A stretch of DNA of 64,000 nt, from positions 57,875-121,874 of the forward strand of contig CAZHTF010000003.1 in the NCBI GenBank assembly GCA_964535305.1, given 5' to 3'. Numbering within the stretch: position 1 is the stretch's first letter; the number at the start of each line of letters is the position of its first letter. Of the stretch, positions 49,496 to 57,730 are shown in pieces. A program made the position numbers and the translations under genes. This DNA comes from CAZHTF01 sp964535305 (GTDB lineage Bacteria; Planctomycetota; Phycisphaerae; UBA1845; Fen-1342). Under the pieces are notes generated by a model. That model did not search any database and had not been told where the DNA came from. It saw nothing but the letters and a program-made list of their open reading frames with translations.

Positions 49496-50455
49496 TCAGG
49501 CGGCCCGCGCCGCGGGCAGGCGGTGCGCGTCGCGCTTCGTCAGCGGAACCGGCCGCAATTCCCAGATCAACCCGCAACGCTCCATCAATTTCAGCAGGTA
49601 AAACGAAATATCTACCTCCCACCAGAAGAAGCCCTGCCGCGCGGCGGAAGGGTAGTGGTGGTGATTGTTGTGCCAGCCCTCGCCGAGTGTGATCAGCGCC
49701 AGGACCAGGCTGTTGCGGCTGCCGTCGCCGGTGTCGTAGCGGCGCGACCCGAGCAGATGAGCCATGGAATTGATCAGGCAAGTGCCGTGGAAGAGCACCA
49801 CGGTCGAAACAAAGAAGCCCCAGATCAGCAGTTGCGGACCGCTGGTGCCCAGGCCGGGAGCCGCGAAACGCAACGCTTCGCCCAAGCAATAGAGCGCGGT
49901 GGCCAGCGCAATCGGGACGAGCATATCGAAGCGGTCCAGAAAGCGCAGCTCTGGAAAGCGGGCCAGGTCCGGCACCAGCCGCAGGTCGGTGTAAAGATTG
50001 CTGCGAGCTGTCAGCCAGCCTATGTGGCTCCAGAACAGACCGTGCTGGAGCGGCGAGTGCGCATCGTGCTCACGGTCGGAATGCGCGTGATGCCGACGAT
50101 GCTGCGCAGCCCACCAGAGCGGCCCGCGCTGCGCCGCGGTATTGCCGAAGAGCGCGAGCAGAAACTGCATCGTGCGCGACGTGCGAAACGCGCGGTGCGA
50201 GAAGTAGCGATGGTAGAACGCTGTGATCGCGAACATCCGCAGCACGTAGAGCACCACGGCTGTTGCGACGGCAAACCAGCTCCAGCCGACCCAGATCACC
50301 CCCAGACAGGCGACGTGGAGCGTGATGTACGGAATCCAGCGCAGCGGATCGGTCCGCGTGCCGTGTGGGTCGGCCGGGTCAGGTTGAATTTGCCAGGAGT
50401 CGAGCCAACGAGTCGCCGCGCCGGCGGCGACGCCGATTCTTTTCACGATGTCCAA
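49496..50455 (-). CDS. Membrane acyl-CoA/acyl-lipid desaturase (first gene of lipid operon)
   Basis: The 319-residue di-iron membrane enzyme has the three histidine boxes of delta-9-type desaturases: HRYFSH at 82-87, HRRHH at 119-123, and HNNHH at 262-266 in EGWHNNHHHYP, plus the fourth-box-like NSMAHLLG near 229. It has four membrane helices. It introduces a cis double bond into a saturated acyl chain using O2, giving the substrate needed by the methyltransferases downstream. Start TTG 50455 follows GAGGGA; a GTG nine bases later is possible. It is the promoter-proximal gene of the operon. Confidence 0.94.
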   Translation of the reverse strand: MDIVKRIGVAAGAATRWLDSWQIQPDPADPHGTRTDPLRWIPYITLHVACLGVIWVGWSWFAVATAVVLYVLRMFAITAFYHRYFSHRAFRTSRTMQFLLALFGNTAAQRGPLWWAAQHRRHHAHSDREHDAHSPLQHGLFWSHIGWLTARSNLYTDLRLVPDLARFPELRFLDRFDMLVPIALATALYCLGEALRFAAPGLGTSGPQLLIWGFFVSTVVLFHGTCLINSMAHLLGSRRYDTGDGSRNSLVLALITLGEGWHNNHHHYPSAARQGFFWWEVDISFYLLKLMERCGLIWELRPVPLTKRDAHRLPAARAA

Positions 50456-50814
50456 AGCGGTCCCTCAGCCACCACGCGCAAACGGGCATTTCGGCACCAA
50501 CGATGACGGACGAAAGACAAGCTGCTGCCGCGCCAACGTTTGACAGCGTATACGCCTGTGGAGATTGGGGCGATTCAGACTTGCGCGCTGGCCGGCCGAT
50601 GTGCGTCGAAAATGCCGAAGGAAATCGCGGATGGGCGTTTTCAATTCTGCTGAAAGAGATGTTTCGCCGCCGCAGACTGGCGCAGCGCTGGCCAATCGGG
50701 CTGGGGCAACGAGCGTGGGCGCGGGTCGCGAGAATCCGCAGATGAGGCGAAGTTGCGAATGGTCTCCGAATCGGTGGAAACTGGCCGGCGCACAACGGAC
50801 TCCGCGGGGAAAAT
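50456..50814. other. Intergenic stretch upstream of the lipid operon
   Basis: This 359-base region has no convincing gene. It must contain the promoter of the desaturase operon, but I see no good -10/-35 pair. A ten-base palindrome, GCGTATACGC, lies at 50546-50555, about 90 bases before the desaturase start, and is a possible regulator site. Confidence 0.5.
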
Positions 50815-50898
50815 TGGGCGCGGTAGGATTTGAACCTACGTAGGCTTTACGCCAACGGGTTTACAGCCCGTCTCCTTTGGCCGCTCGGACACACGCCC
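50815..50898 (-). tRNA. tRNA-Tyr (GTA)
   Basis: On the minus strand the gene runs from GGGCGTG (50898-50892) to CGCGCCC plus discriminator A. The acceptor arms pair over seven bases with one G-T. The anticodon loop is CTGTAAA with anticodon GTA. A long variable arm is present, as expected for bacterial tyrosine tRNA, and GGTTCAAATCC forms the T-arm. CCA is not encoded. The length is 84 bases. Confidence 0.97.
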
Positions 50899-51379
50899 GT
50901 TGCGAGTCCCTACGTTTATTTGGTGCGCCGCGAGTTGTCAAATGCGTGGCGGCGGGAAGCCGGGCTGCGCCGTGAGATCGTCTGGAAATCGCGTTCGCGT
51001 AGTGCGTCTTGTGCGAATTGCGGCTGTATATTGGGCGCGTTTCCGGCGCGAGACACCTGGGTACGGGTATCCGCCCGTCAGTTTCGAAAAGACTCCTAAT
51101 CATTTATCAAACGGTCGCTTAGAGGAAAAACGCGCAAACCGGCTTGGCAGATGTCGATTTTCGTAATAAACTAGGAAAGTTGATAATCATTCCGGACCGA
51201 ACGATCGCGTCCGAGGAACTACGGGCGGCTTGCCCGGCAGCGGCGTTTCCCCCCGGCGCCCTCCGGCTTCCGCCCACTTTTTTTACCGAAGAACACACCG
51301 ATTTTCGTAGACTTCGCCTTTGCGTTGACCCGCGCACACGCGCGGCAGACGGAACTCAGCGCCCGCAGGTGCAGAGTGG
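50899..51379. other. Intergenic stretch upstream of tRNA-Tyr
   Basis: This 481-base region has no gene that I can support. It contains the tRNA-Tyr promoter at 50913-50941. The part from about 51080 to 51200 is clearly more AT-rich than its surroundings, and a TTTTTTT run lies near 51279-51285. Confidence 0.5.
50913..50941 (-). promoter_or_regulatory. Promoter of tRNA-Tyr
   Basis: On the minus strand a perfect TTGACA (50941-50936), a 17-base spacer and TAAACG (50918-50913) lie just upstream of the tRNA, with a predicted start about eight bases before the mature 5' end. Confidence 0.65.
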
Positions 51380-52069
51380 CTACTGCGCACGCACGCCGAC
51401 CTTTCGAAGATTGATCCCGCCGACCGTCGACACGCTGACCTCCCAGATATCGCCGACGTGTGCCTGAATTCCCGGCGCTTCAATGTGCGCGAAGCGGACG
51501 CCCAGGCGCGCTGCCAGGGCCGCATCGCGCGAGAGTTCCCAGAAGCGCGACCAGAGCTGCTGACGGCGTTCGTTCGCCGCGCCGATGTCCTGCTGGGGGC
51601 TGAGCGTTGGGCCGTCGGAGGGGCGCTGCTGGTCGCCGAACACTCGGCGAAAGAGCGCGATGCTGGCCGTCGGCGGGGTTTCCGGCTCGTGCGCGGGCGG
51701 GGCGTTCGTGGGCGTCGGCGCGGGGCGCGGCTCGAATTTCAGAACCAACGCCTCGAAGTAGATCACCTGGCCGAGCACGTCCAGCAGTTTCGGCGGACCG
51801 AGCACGCCAGCCTCGCCGAGCTCCTGCCACTGGATGCGATTCACCTGGCGGCCGGCATCGTCGCGCTGCTGGGCCAGCACTTCGACCTGCGCCACGCGGC
51901 GAACCGCGGACAGCTCGGCGGCAAACTGAAGCAGCGCGGCGCGTTCGAGCTCGAGCTCGTTTACGCGCGTCTGCAGCCGGCGCAGCTCAAACCCGCCAAA
52001 CTGCACGACGCCGATCACTGCCAGCGCCAGCGCGATCGCGGAACCGGCGACGAACCGCAGCCATTTCAC
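51380..52069 (-). CDS. Hypothetical membrane-anchored coiled-coil protein
   Basis: The start is GTG 52069 because a GGAG lies eight bases upstream; a GTG nine bases earlier overlaps that site. The 229-residue protein has one N-terminal membrane helix (WLRFVAGSAIALALAVIGVVQF), a coiled coil at about 25-75 (LRRLQTRVNELELERAALL), a Pro/Thr-rich linker and a C-terminal domain that resembles no family I know. The topology recalls FtsB/PilO-like divisome or pilus-type proteins, but nothing specific supports that. Confidence 0.7.
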   Translation of the reverse strand: MKWLRFVAGSAIALALAVIGVVQFGGFELRRLQTRVNELELERAALLQFAAELSAVRRVAQVEVLAQQRDDAGRQVNRIQWQELGEAGVLGPPKLLDVLGQVIYFEALVLKFEPRPAPTPTNAPPAHEPETPPTASIALFRRVFGDQQRPSDGPTLSPQQDIGAANERRQQLWSRFWELSRDAALAARLGVRFAHIEAPGIQAHVGDIWEVSVSTVGGINLRKVGVRAQ

Positions 52070-52220
52070 GGGGCACACTCCAAATGAGCCGGCGGGTAGC
52101 GCGGTCGCGTCCGTGCGATCCGCGGCGCTGGTTGTACCGCGCGAAAGCAGGGCGGATGCGGGATTCGCACGCCTTCGCTAAAATCCTGGGCAACATTACC
52201 CGCGGAGGAATCGGAGATTC

Positions 52221-52676
52221 ATGGAACGAACACTGATCATCGTCAAGCCGGACGCGGTGCAGCGCAACCTGATCGGCCGCATTCTGGCGCGCTTTGAGGA
52301 CAAAGGCCTGCGTGTGGTCGCGATGAAGCTGCAGCAATCCGCCCGCAGCCAGGTCGAAAAGCACTACGAGGTCCACAAAGCGCGGCCGTTTTACGGGCAG
52401 TTGGTCGACTTCATGACCAGCGGGCCGGTGGTCGTGGCGGTGCTGGAAGGGCCCGGCGCGATCGGCGTGGTGCGAACACTGCTGGGCGCAACCAACGGCG
52501 CGGAAGCCGCACCGGGGACGATTCGTGGCGACTTTGGCGTGGATAAGCAATTCAATCTGGTGCACGCCAGTGACGGAGCGGACACGGCCCGGTTTGAGAT
52601 CGAACTGTTCTTCAAACCCGAGGAGCTGCTCAGCTATACGCGAGCGGCGGATCGCTGGGTGGTGAGCAGCAAGTAG
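52221..52676 (+). CDS. ndk: Nucleoside diphosphate kinase
   Basis: The 151-residue enzyme transfers the gamma phosphate of ATP to NDPs through phospho-His115 (NLVHASDGADTARFEIELFF). The N-terminal TLIIVKPDAVQRNLIGRIL is typical. The active-site segment is usually HGSD; here it is HASD, a mild change. It has a strong GGAGGAATCGGAG lead and a TAAAAT -10-like box at 52179-52184. It precedes the cupin gene by 27 bases. Confidence 0.96.
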   Translation: MERTLIIVKPDAVQRNLIGRILARFEDKGLRVVAMKLQQSARSQVEKHYEVHKARPFYGQLVDFMTSGPVVVAVLEGPGAIGVVRTLLGATNGAEAAPGTIRGDFGVDKQFNLVHASDGADTARFEIELFFKPEELLSYTRAADRWVVSSK

Positions 52677-52703
52677 CGCGCGGCTGGCGCGCGGGAGGCG
52701 GCT

Positions 52704-53057
52704 GTGAAGGTTCAACAAATCACCGAGCATCCGCAGAACGACGTAACGCTGCCGGGTGCGGACGGCGCGCGGATGCGCATGCTTGTCGGGCCGGAGGATG
52801 GCGCCGGCAATTTCCACATGCGGCACTTTGAAGTGCGACCCGGCGGGTTTACGCCGCATCATCAGCACGATTACGAGCACGAGATCCTGATTCTGCGGGG
52901 CGCGGGCACGGCCCGCAGCGAGCAGGGCGAGCGCGCGTTCAAGGCGGGCGACGTGATCTGGGTGCCGGCCAACGAGATGCACCAGTTCCGCAACACCGGC
53001 AGCGAGCCGCTCGAATTCATCTGTCTGATTCCAGCCCCGCGCGATTGCGCGCGCTAG
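52704..53057 (+). CDS. Cupin-domain protein
   Basis: The 117-residue single-domain cupin has the metal motif GGFTPHHQHDYEHEILILRG (His52, His54 and Glu58-type ligands) and the second motif GDVIWVPANEMHQFRNTG. The GTG 52704 follows GGGAGG. Such small cupins bind Mn, Fe or Zn and can be dioxygenases, isomerases or simple binding proteins. The function cannot be refined. Location between ndk and sod suggests a co-transcribed housekeeping or oxidative-stress role. Confidence 0.88.
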   Translation: MKVQQITEHPQNDVTLPGADGARMRMLVGPEDGAGNFHMRHFEVRPGGFTPHHQHDYEHEILILRGAGTARSEQGERAFKAGDVIWVPANEMHQFRNTGSEPLEFICLIPAPRDCAR

Positions 53058-53178
53058 CGCTCTCGCGCGGCGGTATTTCAGCGGGCCGCGCGGCGCGGCA
53101 TGCCGATTTGCACATGCGACCCGCCGCCGTGATCATGTCTGCCGGCGCGTGTCGGCGACCCAAGCTGGAGGTAGTTCG

Positions 53179-53952
53179 ATGAGCGATGTCTCGCGCAGAT
53201 CGGTTCTGGGGTCCGCCGCGTTGATCGGCGGCTGGATGGCGCTTTCACCCGTTGAGTTGCTGGCGCAGCAGGCTGCCACGCAGTCGAGCGGCGCTCCGGC
53301 GGCGGGCGCTGGGGCCGGCGCGGGCGGGCCGTACGCGCTGCCGCCGCTGCCGTATGACTACGCCGACCTGGAGCCGCACATCGACGCGCAGACGATGAAG
53401 CTGCACCACGACATTCATCACCTGGGCTACGTGAACGCCGCCAACGCGGCGGTGGCAGAGCTTGAGAACATCCGCCGCAGCGGCGGCGAGTCGATTGCGC
53501 GCGTACGGGCGGTCACGGACGCACTCTCGTTCAACCTCGCAGGCCACGCGCTGCACGCCGTCTTCTGGACAAACATGAAAAAGGACGGCGGCGGCGACCC
53601 GGGCGGCGAAACTGAGATCGGCAAGGCAATCCGCCGCGATTTCGGCAGCGTCGAGGCGTTCCGGGCGCATTTCGCGGCCGCCGCGGCGCAGGTGCAGGCC
53701 AGCGGCTGGGGCGTGCTGGCGTATGAGCCGCTCGCGCGGCGGCTGCTGATCCTGCAGGCCGAGAAACACCAGAACATGGGCGTATGGGGCGTCGTTCCGC
53801 TGCTGGTCATCGATGTCTGGGAACACGCGTATTACCTGAAGTATCAGAACAAGCGCTCCAGCTACATCACGGCGTTCATGAAAGTGATCAACTGGGAGGA
53901 CGTGGATCGTAGGCTGCAGGCGGCGCTCGAGCGGCATCTGCCCGGACGCTGA
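53179..53952 (+). CDS. sodA: Fe/Mn superoxide dismutase with Tat-type signal
   Basis: Start ATG 53179 follows GGAGG. The 257-residue protein has an N-terminal twin-arginine segment (SRRSVLGSAALIGGW) and an Ala/Gly linker, predicting Tat export of a folded metalloenzyme. The mature SOD has metal ligands in LHHDIHH, GHALHAVFW, and VIDVWEHAYYLKYQN. GWGVLAYEP and AEKHQNMGVW are also typical. The enzyme dismutates superoxide in the periplasm or on the surface. Mn or Fe use cannot be decided. The linker is longer than usual. Confidence 0.93.
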   Translation: MSDVSRRSVLGSAALIGGWMALSPVELLAQQAATQSSGAPAAGAGAGAGGPYALPPLPYDYADLEPHIDAQTMKLHHDIHHLGYVNAANAAVAELENIRRSGGESIARVRAVTDALSFNLAGHALHAVFWTNMKKDGGGDPGGETEIGKAIRRDFGSVEAFRAHFAAAAAQVQASGWGVLAYEPLARRLLILQAEKHQNMGVWGVVPLLVIDVWEHAYYLKYQNKRSSYITAFMKVINWEDVDRRLQAALERHLPGR

Positions 53953-53998
53953 CGTCCGCGCGGCGCTGCGCCGGCGGCGCCTGCTCGGGGAGCGATCT

Positions 53999-54466
53999 AT
54001 GCTGGATCAGGCCCGAGGCGACTGGCGCGAAACGGTGCGCGGCGAGGCGCTCGGACTCCTGCTAGGCGGCGCCGTCATCTTCTACTTTGGCATGTCGCTG
54101 GTCGCGCGGGCACCGGCAGCCGCTACATCCGCCGAGGCGGAACGCTGGTTCACGCTGGATAACGCGCTTTTCCTCGGCCTGCGCATTCTTGGCGGCGTGA
54201 TGATCTTGGTGGGCGGCGTCGCGTGGCTGGGGCAGCCAGTTGCGCTGCTGCTGGCGGCTGTGAGCGAACTGGCCCTGGCGCTGTTGCTGCTCGCAATCTC
54301 CGCATTGTGGACGTTGAGGGCACAGTTCAGCGGCGCCTGGGATCCGCAGGTACTGCTGCTGCTGCTCGTCGCCGCCATCAGCATCGCCGCCTGCGTGCGG
54401 GCAATGCGGCTTTTTTTGGCGTGGCGCGCGCAGCGCGCCGCAGCGCAGCGGAGTGCCGAGCGTTGA
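53999..54466 (+). CDS. Hypothetical four-helix membrane protein
   Basis: ATG 53999 follows GGGGAGCG. The 155-residue protein has about four membrane segments (near 18-35, 58-80, 82-103 and 118-135) and a basic tail. No family was recognised. Its stop overlaps the TTG start of the following ThiF-like gene by four bases, so the two are translationally coupled. Confidence 0.72.
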   Translation: MLDQARGDWRETVRGEALGLLLGGAVIFYFGMSLVARAPAAATSAEAERWFTLDNALFLGLRILGGVMILVGGVAWLGQPVALLLAAVSELALALLLLAISALWTLRAQFSGAWDPQVLLLLLVAAISIAACVRAMRLFLAWRAQRAAAQRSAER

Positions 54467-55509
54467 CGCAACACAGCGACGGACTGGCGCGCTACTCGCG
54501 GCAGATGCTCTTTGCGCCGCTGGGCGAGGCCGGGCAAAAGCGGCTGAAGCACGCGCGCGTAGCGTTGGTCGGCTGCGGCGCACTGGGCACGGTGCTGGCC
54601 AACACGCTGGTGCGGGCCGGTGTCGGTTGGACGCGGATCATCGATCGCGATTTCATCGAGCTGGACAACCTGCAGCGGCAGGTGCTCTTCGACGAGCACG
54701 ACATCGCCGCCAATCTGCCGAAGGCCGAGGCCGCCGCGCGAAAGTTGCGAAAGATCAACTCCGCGGCGGATGTTGAGCCGGTCGTGGCCGATGTAAATGC
54801 GTCGAACGCGGAATCGCTCTGCAGTGACGTGGATCTGATCCTCGACGGCACGGATAACTTCGAGACGCGATTCCTCGTGAACGATGTCGCGGTCAAACAC
54901 GCGATTCCGTGGGTGTACGGGGCGTGTATCGCGGCTGAAGGACTGGTGATGCCGGTTCTGCCGCGCGAGACGCCCTGCCTGCGCTGCATCTGGGAAGATG
55001 CGCCGCCGCCGGGGACGACGCCCACGTGCGAGACGGTCGGTGTGCTCGGGCCGGTCGTGAACGTGGTGGCGAGCTGGCAGGCGCTCGAGGCGCTGAAAAT
55101 CCTCGCGGGTCGGCTGGATGCAGTCTGCCGGCGGCTGGTGACGATCGATCTGTGGGGCGGCGTGGTGCGGTCGCTGGAAATGCAGGCGGCCCGCGAGGGC
55201 GGCAACTGCGTCTGCTGCAAGCAGGGGCGCTACGAGTTTCTCGAGGGCCAGCGGCTGGCCGCAACCGCCAATCTTTGCGGGCGAAACGCGGTGCAGATTC
55301 AACCGGCGTCATCCAGCGCACGGCTGGATTTCAAAGCGCTCGCGGCAAGGCTCGGGACGCGGAGCCGGGTCACGTACAACGAATTCCTGCTGCGTTTCGA
55401 GGCCGGCGAGCTGGCGGTGACGCTCTTTCCAGACGGCCGCGCGATCATCAAGGGCACCAGCGATGCCGCGGCGGCGCGCAGCGCGTATTCAAAGTACGTC
55501 GGGGATTGA
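54463..55509 (+). CDS. thiF: ThiF/MoeB/HesA-family E1-like adenylyltransferase
   Basis: The start is TTG 54463, overlapping the previous stop as TTGA with a GGAG nine bases upstream; the frame is open further up over the membrane protein. The 348-residue protein has YSRQMLFAPLGEAGQKRL, the nucleotide-binding loop VGCGALGTVLANTLVRAGVG, RQVLF(D)E, the ATP-contact DGTDNFETRFLVND, a zinc site (CLRC and CVCC), and TPTCETVGVLGP with a possible active-site cysteine. These enzymes adenylate the C-terminal glycine of ThiS or MoaD. A stand-alone thiS-thiG pair lies at 15048-16091, making ThiS a plausible partner (inference). A C-terminal domain of about 70 residues is unassigned. Confidence 0.9.
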   Translation: MTQHSDGLARYSRQMLFAPLGEAGQKRLKHARVALVGCGALGTVLANTLVRAGVGWTRIIDRDFIELDNLQRQVLFDEHDIAANLPKAEAAARKLRKINSAADVEPVVADVNASNAESLCSDVDLILDGTDNFETRFLVNDVAVKHAIPWVYGACIAAEGLVMPVLPRETPCLRCIWEDAPPPGTTPTCETVGVLGPVVNVVASWQALEALKILAGRLDAVCRRLVTIDLWGGVVRSLEMQAAREGGNCVCCKQGRYEFLEGQRLAATANLCGRNAVQIQPASSSARLDFKALAARLGTRSRVTYNEFLLRFEAGELAVTLFPDGRAIIKGTSDAAAARSAYSKYVGD

Positions 55510-55855
55510 GACGCAGTTTCATTTTTTCTCCAGTGCCTTGTCTTATAGCCGTGCCACTGCGCGCTGGAAATTCGCCCCGAAGGGGCCGCGGAATGCGGCC
55601 GATGGTGTGCCTGGGCTTTCTAGAATTTCGACCCCGAAGGGGCCGCGGCTACATCCCTCCGCCCCTTCGGGGCGAGAATCAGGGCGCGCTCCGCGGGAGC
55701 CCCGCGTAGCGCGAGAATCAGCGCGCCCTGTCAGCTCGCCCAGACTGGGCGAAGCTCGCGCGCTGCGCGCGGTCGTAAACCCGTGCGTGTGGTAGGCAGA
55801 CCCTTCTCCTGCCGCGTCACCGGCGCGGCGTACACGTGTTCCGACGGAGCTGGGT
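55510..55855. repeat. Palindrome-rich intergenic region between convergent genes (REP-like cluster)
   Basis: The 346 bases contain two direct copies of an element with core CCCCGAAGGGG (55575-55585 and 55632-55642, each followed by CCGCGG), an inverted copy CCCCTTCGGGG (55662-55672), a long stem of 11-bp perfect arms CAGGGCGCGCT (55680-55690) and AGCGCGCCCTG (55720-55730) enclosing the stem CGCGGG-AGC-CCCGCG, and GCCCAGACTGGGC (55738-55750). No gene is seen. It lies between convergent stops and may act as terminator. Confidence 0.8.
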
Positions 55856-57046
55856 CTACTTGATCTCGTTCAGCTTCACCGCGGCGCGGTGTTTGGCGGC
55901 GAGCTGAATCGCTTCGAGCGCGCGCTGCGTCTCGTACGCGTCGGCGAAGTCCGGCACCGGGACGATCGGCTGCTCGCCCGCCAGAACCGCCATCATGTCC
56001 GCGACGAAATTTACAAACGTATGCTCATAGCCCAGCAGGTGCCCCTCAGGCCACCATGCGCCGGCGTAGGCGTGCTGACCGGCCACGGTGCACTGGATGC
56101 GGCGCCAGCCAGCGATGCGGGCCGGGTCGGTATTGTCGAAGAACCACAGGTAGTTCATCTCGTCAAACGAGAATTTCAGCGAACCGCGCTCGCCGTTGAG
56201 CTCGATGCTCTGCGAGTTGTGATGCCCGTTGGCGACGCGGGTGGCTTCAAACGTGGCCACCGTCCCACCGTTCATTTTCGCCAGGAACAGGGCGCAGTCG
56301 TCGACATCGCTCTTGCCGCGCGGCTTGGGGCGATTGGGCGCGGCCTGCTTCCCAGACTGCTTGGCCGCGGTTTCGCTCAGCTCGCGCTCGACGATGAACG
56401 TCTCGGCCAGCGCGCCGGCGATCTCGACGATTTCCTGCCCGGTCAGGAAGCGCGCCAGATCGATCATGTGTGCCCCCAGGTCGCCGAGCGCGCCCGAGCC
56501 GGCGTATTTCTTCTGAAAGCGCCAGCTCATCGCGGTCTGCGGCCCGCCCCAGCTCTGCAGGTAGTTTGCACGCACGTGATAGACGCGGCCGATGCGACCC
56601 TCGCGCACCATCTGGTGTGCCAGCGCCACCGAGGGACAGCGGCGATAGTTGAACCAGACGAAGGTCTTGCTGCGGCGCGCGCGAACCGCCGCGTTGCGCA
56701 TGTTGCGGGCGTCCTTGAGGGTCGAGGCCAGCGGGCGCTCGCAGGCGACGTGCTTGCCCGCCGCCAGCGACGCCAGGGCCTGCTCGGCGTGCATGTAGTG
56801 CGGCGTGGCGATATCGACCAGTTGGATGGCGGGGTCCTTGACGATCTCCTTCCAGGCGGTGCTGTACTTTTTCCAGCCCCAGCGGTCGGCGAAAGGCGCC
56901 AGCGCGATCAGGTCGAGCCCGGTGATCGTGTGCATGACGGGGACGACCGGGAGATTGAAGAAGCGCGGAGCTTTCAGGAACGCGTTGCTGTGGACGCGTC
57001 CCATAAACTTCTGGCCGATCAGGGCGACGTTGCAGAGTTGAGCCAT
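55856..57046 (-). CDS. Gfo/Idh/MocA-family oxidoreductase
   Basis: Start ATG 57046 follows GGAGAGG; the frame is open upstream over the next gene. The 396-residue protein has the N-terminal Rossmann fold (NVALIGQKFMGRVHSNAF), VDIATPHYMHAEQALASLAAGKHVACERPLA, and the C-terminal substrate domain with GDLGAHMIDLARFLTG. In the family the CEKP lysine contacts the substrate; here it is CERP, with Arg in place of Lys. It probably oxidises or epimerises a sugar or inositol using NAD(P). No sugar cluster is adjacent. The C-terminus includes GHLLGYEHTFVNFVADM. Confidence 0.9.
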   Translation of the reverse strand: MAQLCNVALIGQKFMGRVHSNAFLKAPRFFNLPVVPVMHTITGLDLIALAPFADRWGWKKYSTAWKEIVKDPAIQLVDIATPHYMHAEQALASLAAGKHVACERPLASTLKDARNMRNAAVRARRSKTFVWFNYRRCPSVALAHQMVREGRIGRVYHVRANYLQSWGGPQTAMSWRFQKKYAGSGALGDLGAHMIDLARFLTGQEIVEIAGALAETFIVERELSETAAKQSGKQAAPNRPKPRGKSDVDDCALFLAKMNGGTVATFEATRVANGHHNSQSIELNGERGSLKFSFDEMNYLWFFDNTDPARIAGWRRIQCTVAGQHAYAGAWWPEGHLLGYEHTFVNFVADMMAVLAGEQPIVPVPDFADAYETQRALEAIQLAAKHRAAVKLNEIK

Positions 57047-57147
57047 GCGCCTCTCCGAACTGGCGTGCGGTCGAATTTTGGACGGGGGATGATACTTTCG
57101 ACTTCGCGCCGTGTCGATTGCCGGGAGCGCTTCCGGGGCGGGATTGA

Positions 57148-57618
57148 TCAGCATTCAAGACTGACCGAGACCGGCGCATCGGCCGGGCCGGCCGCTTGCG
57201 GCGTCTGCCCAGCGGCAGACGCGATCGCGCCGGCGTGTGCCGCCAGCTTGTCCATCAGCAGAACCCAGGTTTCACGCTGATGCCGAAGGATGCGCACGGC
57301 ATCCTCGCCGGCGGTTACGTCGCGGTTGATGTTGCAGTCAACCAGGCGGCGAAAGACGAAGGCGTACAGCGCCGACATCTGGTCGACCAAGCCGGGATTA
57401 ACCTCGCGCTTCAGGCCATCGTGCAGGGCGACGACGATCTTCTGCGCGCGGGAGAGTGCGTTGTAGGCCGCTTCGAAATCGCGGCGCTGCACGGCGTCGA
57501 CGCCCTGAGTCGCGAAGCGGATGGCGCCGTCGTAGAGCATGAGCTGAAGCTGCTCGGGCGTGGCGGTCATGACCGCGTTCTTGAGGTATTCCTGCGACGC
57601 CTTCGGAGTGTAGCTCAT
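57148..57618 (-). CDS. fliS: Flagellar export chaperone FliS
   Basis: The 156-residue helical protein has YLKNAVMTATPEQLQLMLYDGAIRF near 11-35 and the following helices typical of FliS, which binds flagellin and keeps it unfolded for type III export. The final 30 residues are Ala/Pro-rich. It is downstream of fliD by 112 bases, the standard fliD-fliS order. No fliC lies in the window. Confidence 0.93.
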   Translation of the reverse strand: MSYTPKASQEYLKNAVMTATPEQLQLMLYDGAIRFATQGVDAVQRRDFEAAYNALSRAQKIVVALHDGLKREVNPGLVDQMSALYAFVFRRLVDCNINRDVTAGEDAVRILRHQRETWVLLMDKLAAHAGAIASAAGQTPQAAGPADAPVSVSLEC

Positions 57619-57730
57619 GATTGCAGTATCGGCCCGCGTCCACGCGAACGTGATTAGGTCGAAGCGCGGGCCGCCCCGGCGTCGCGCTTCACGGCATCAT
57701 TGCTGCATTTTCAAGCCGTTGCCTGGCGCT

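Noticed and set aside
50365..50745. A 126-codon open frame upstream of the lipid operon
   Set aside because: It overlaps the desaturase start, is Arg-rich, lacks a ribosome site and has no family resemblance.
51181..51191. TGATAATCATT, half of a Fur-box-like palindrome
   Set aside because: Only one half matches, and no gene start lies nearby.
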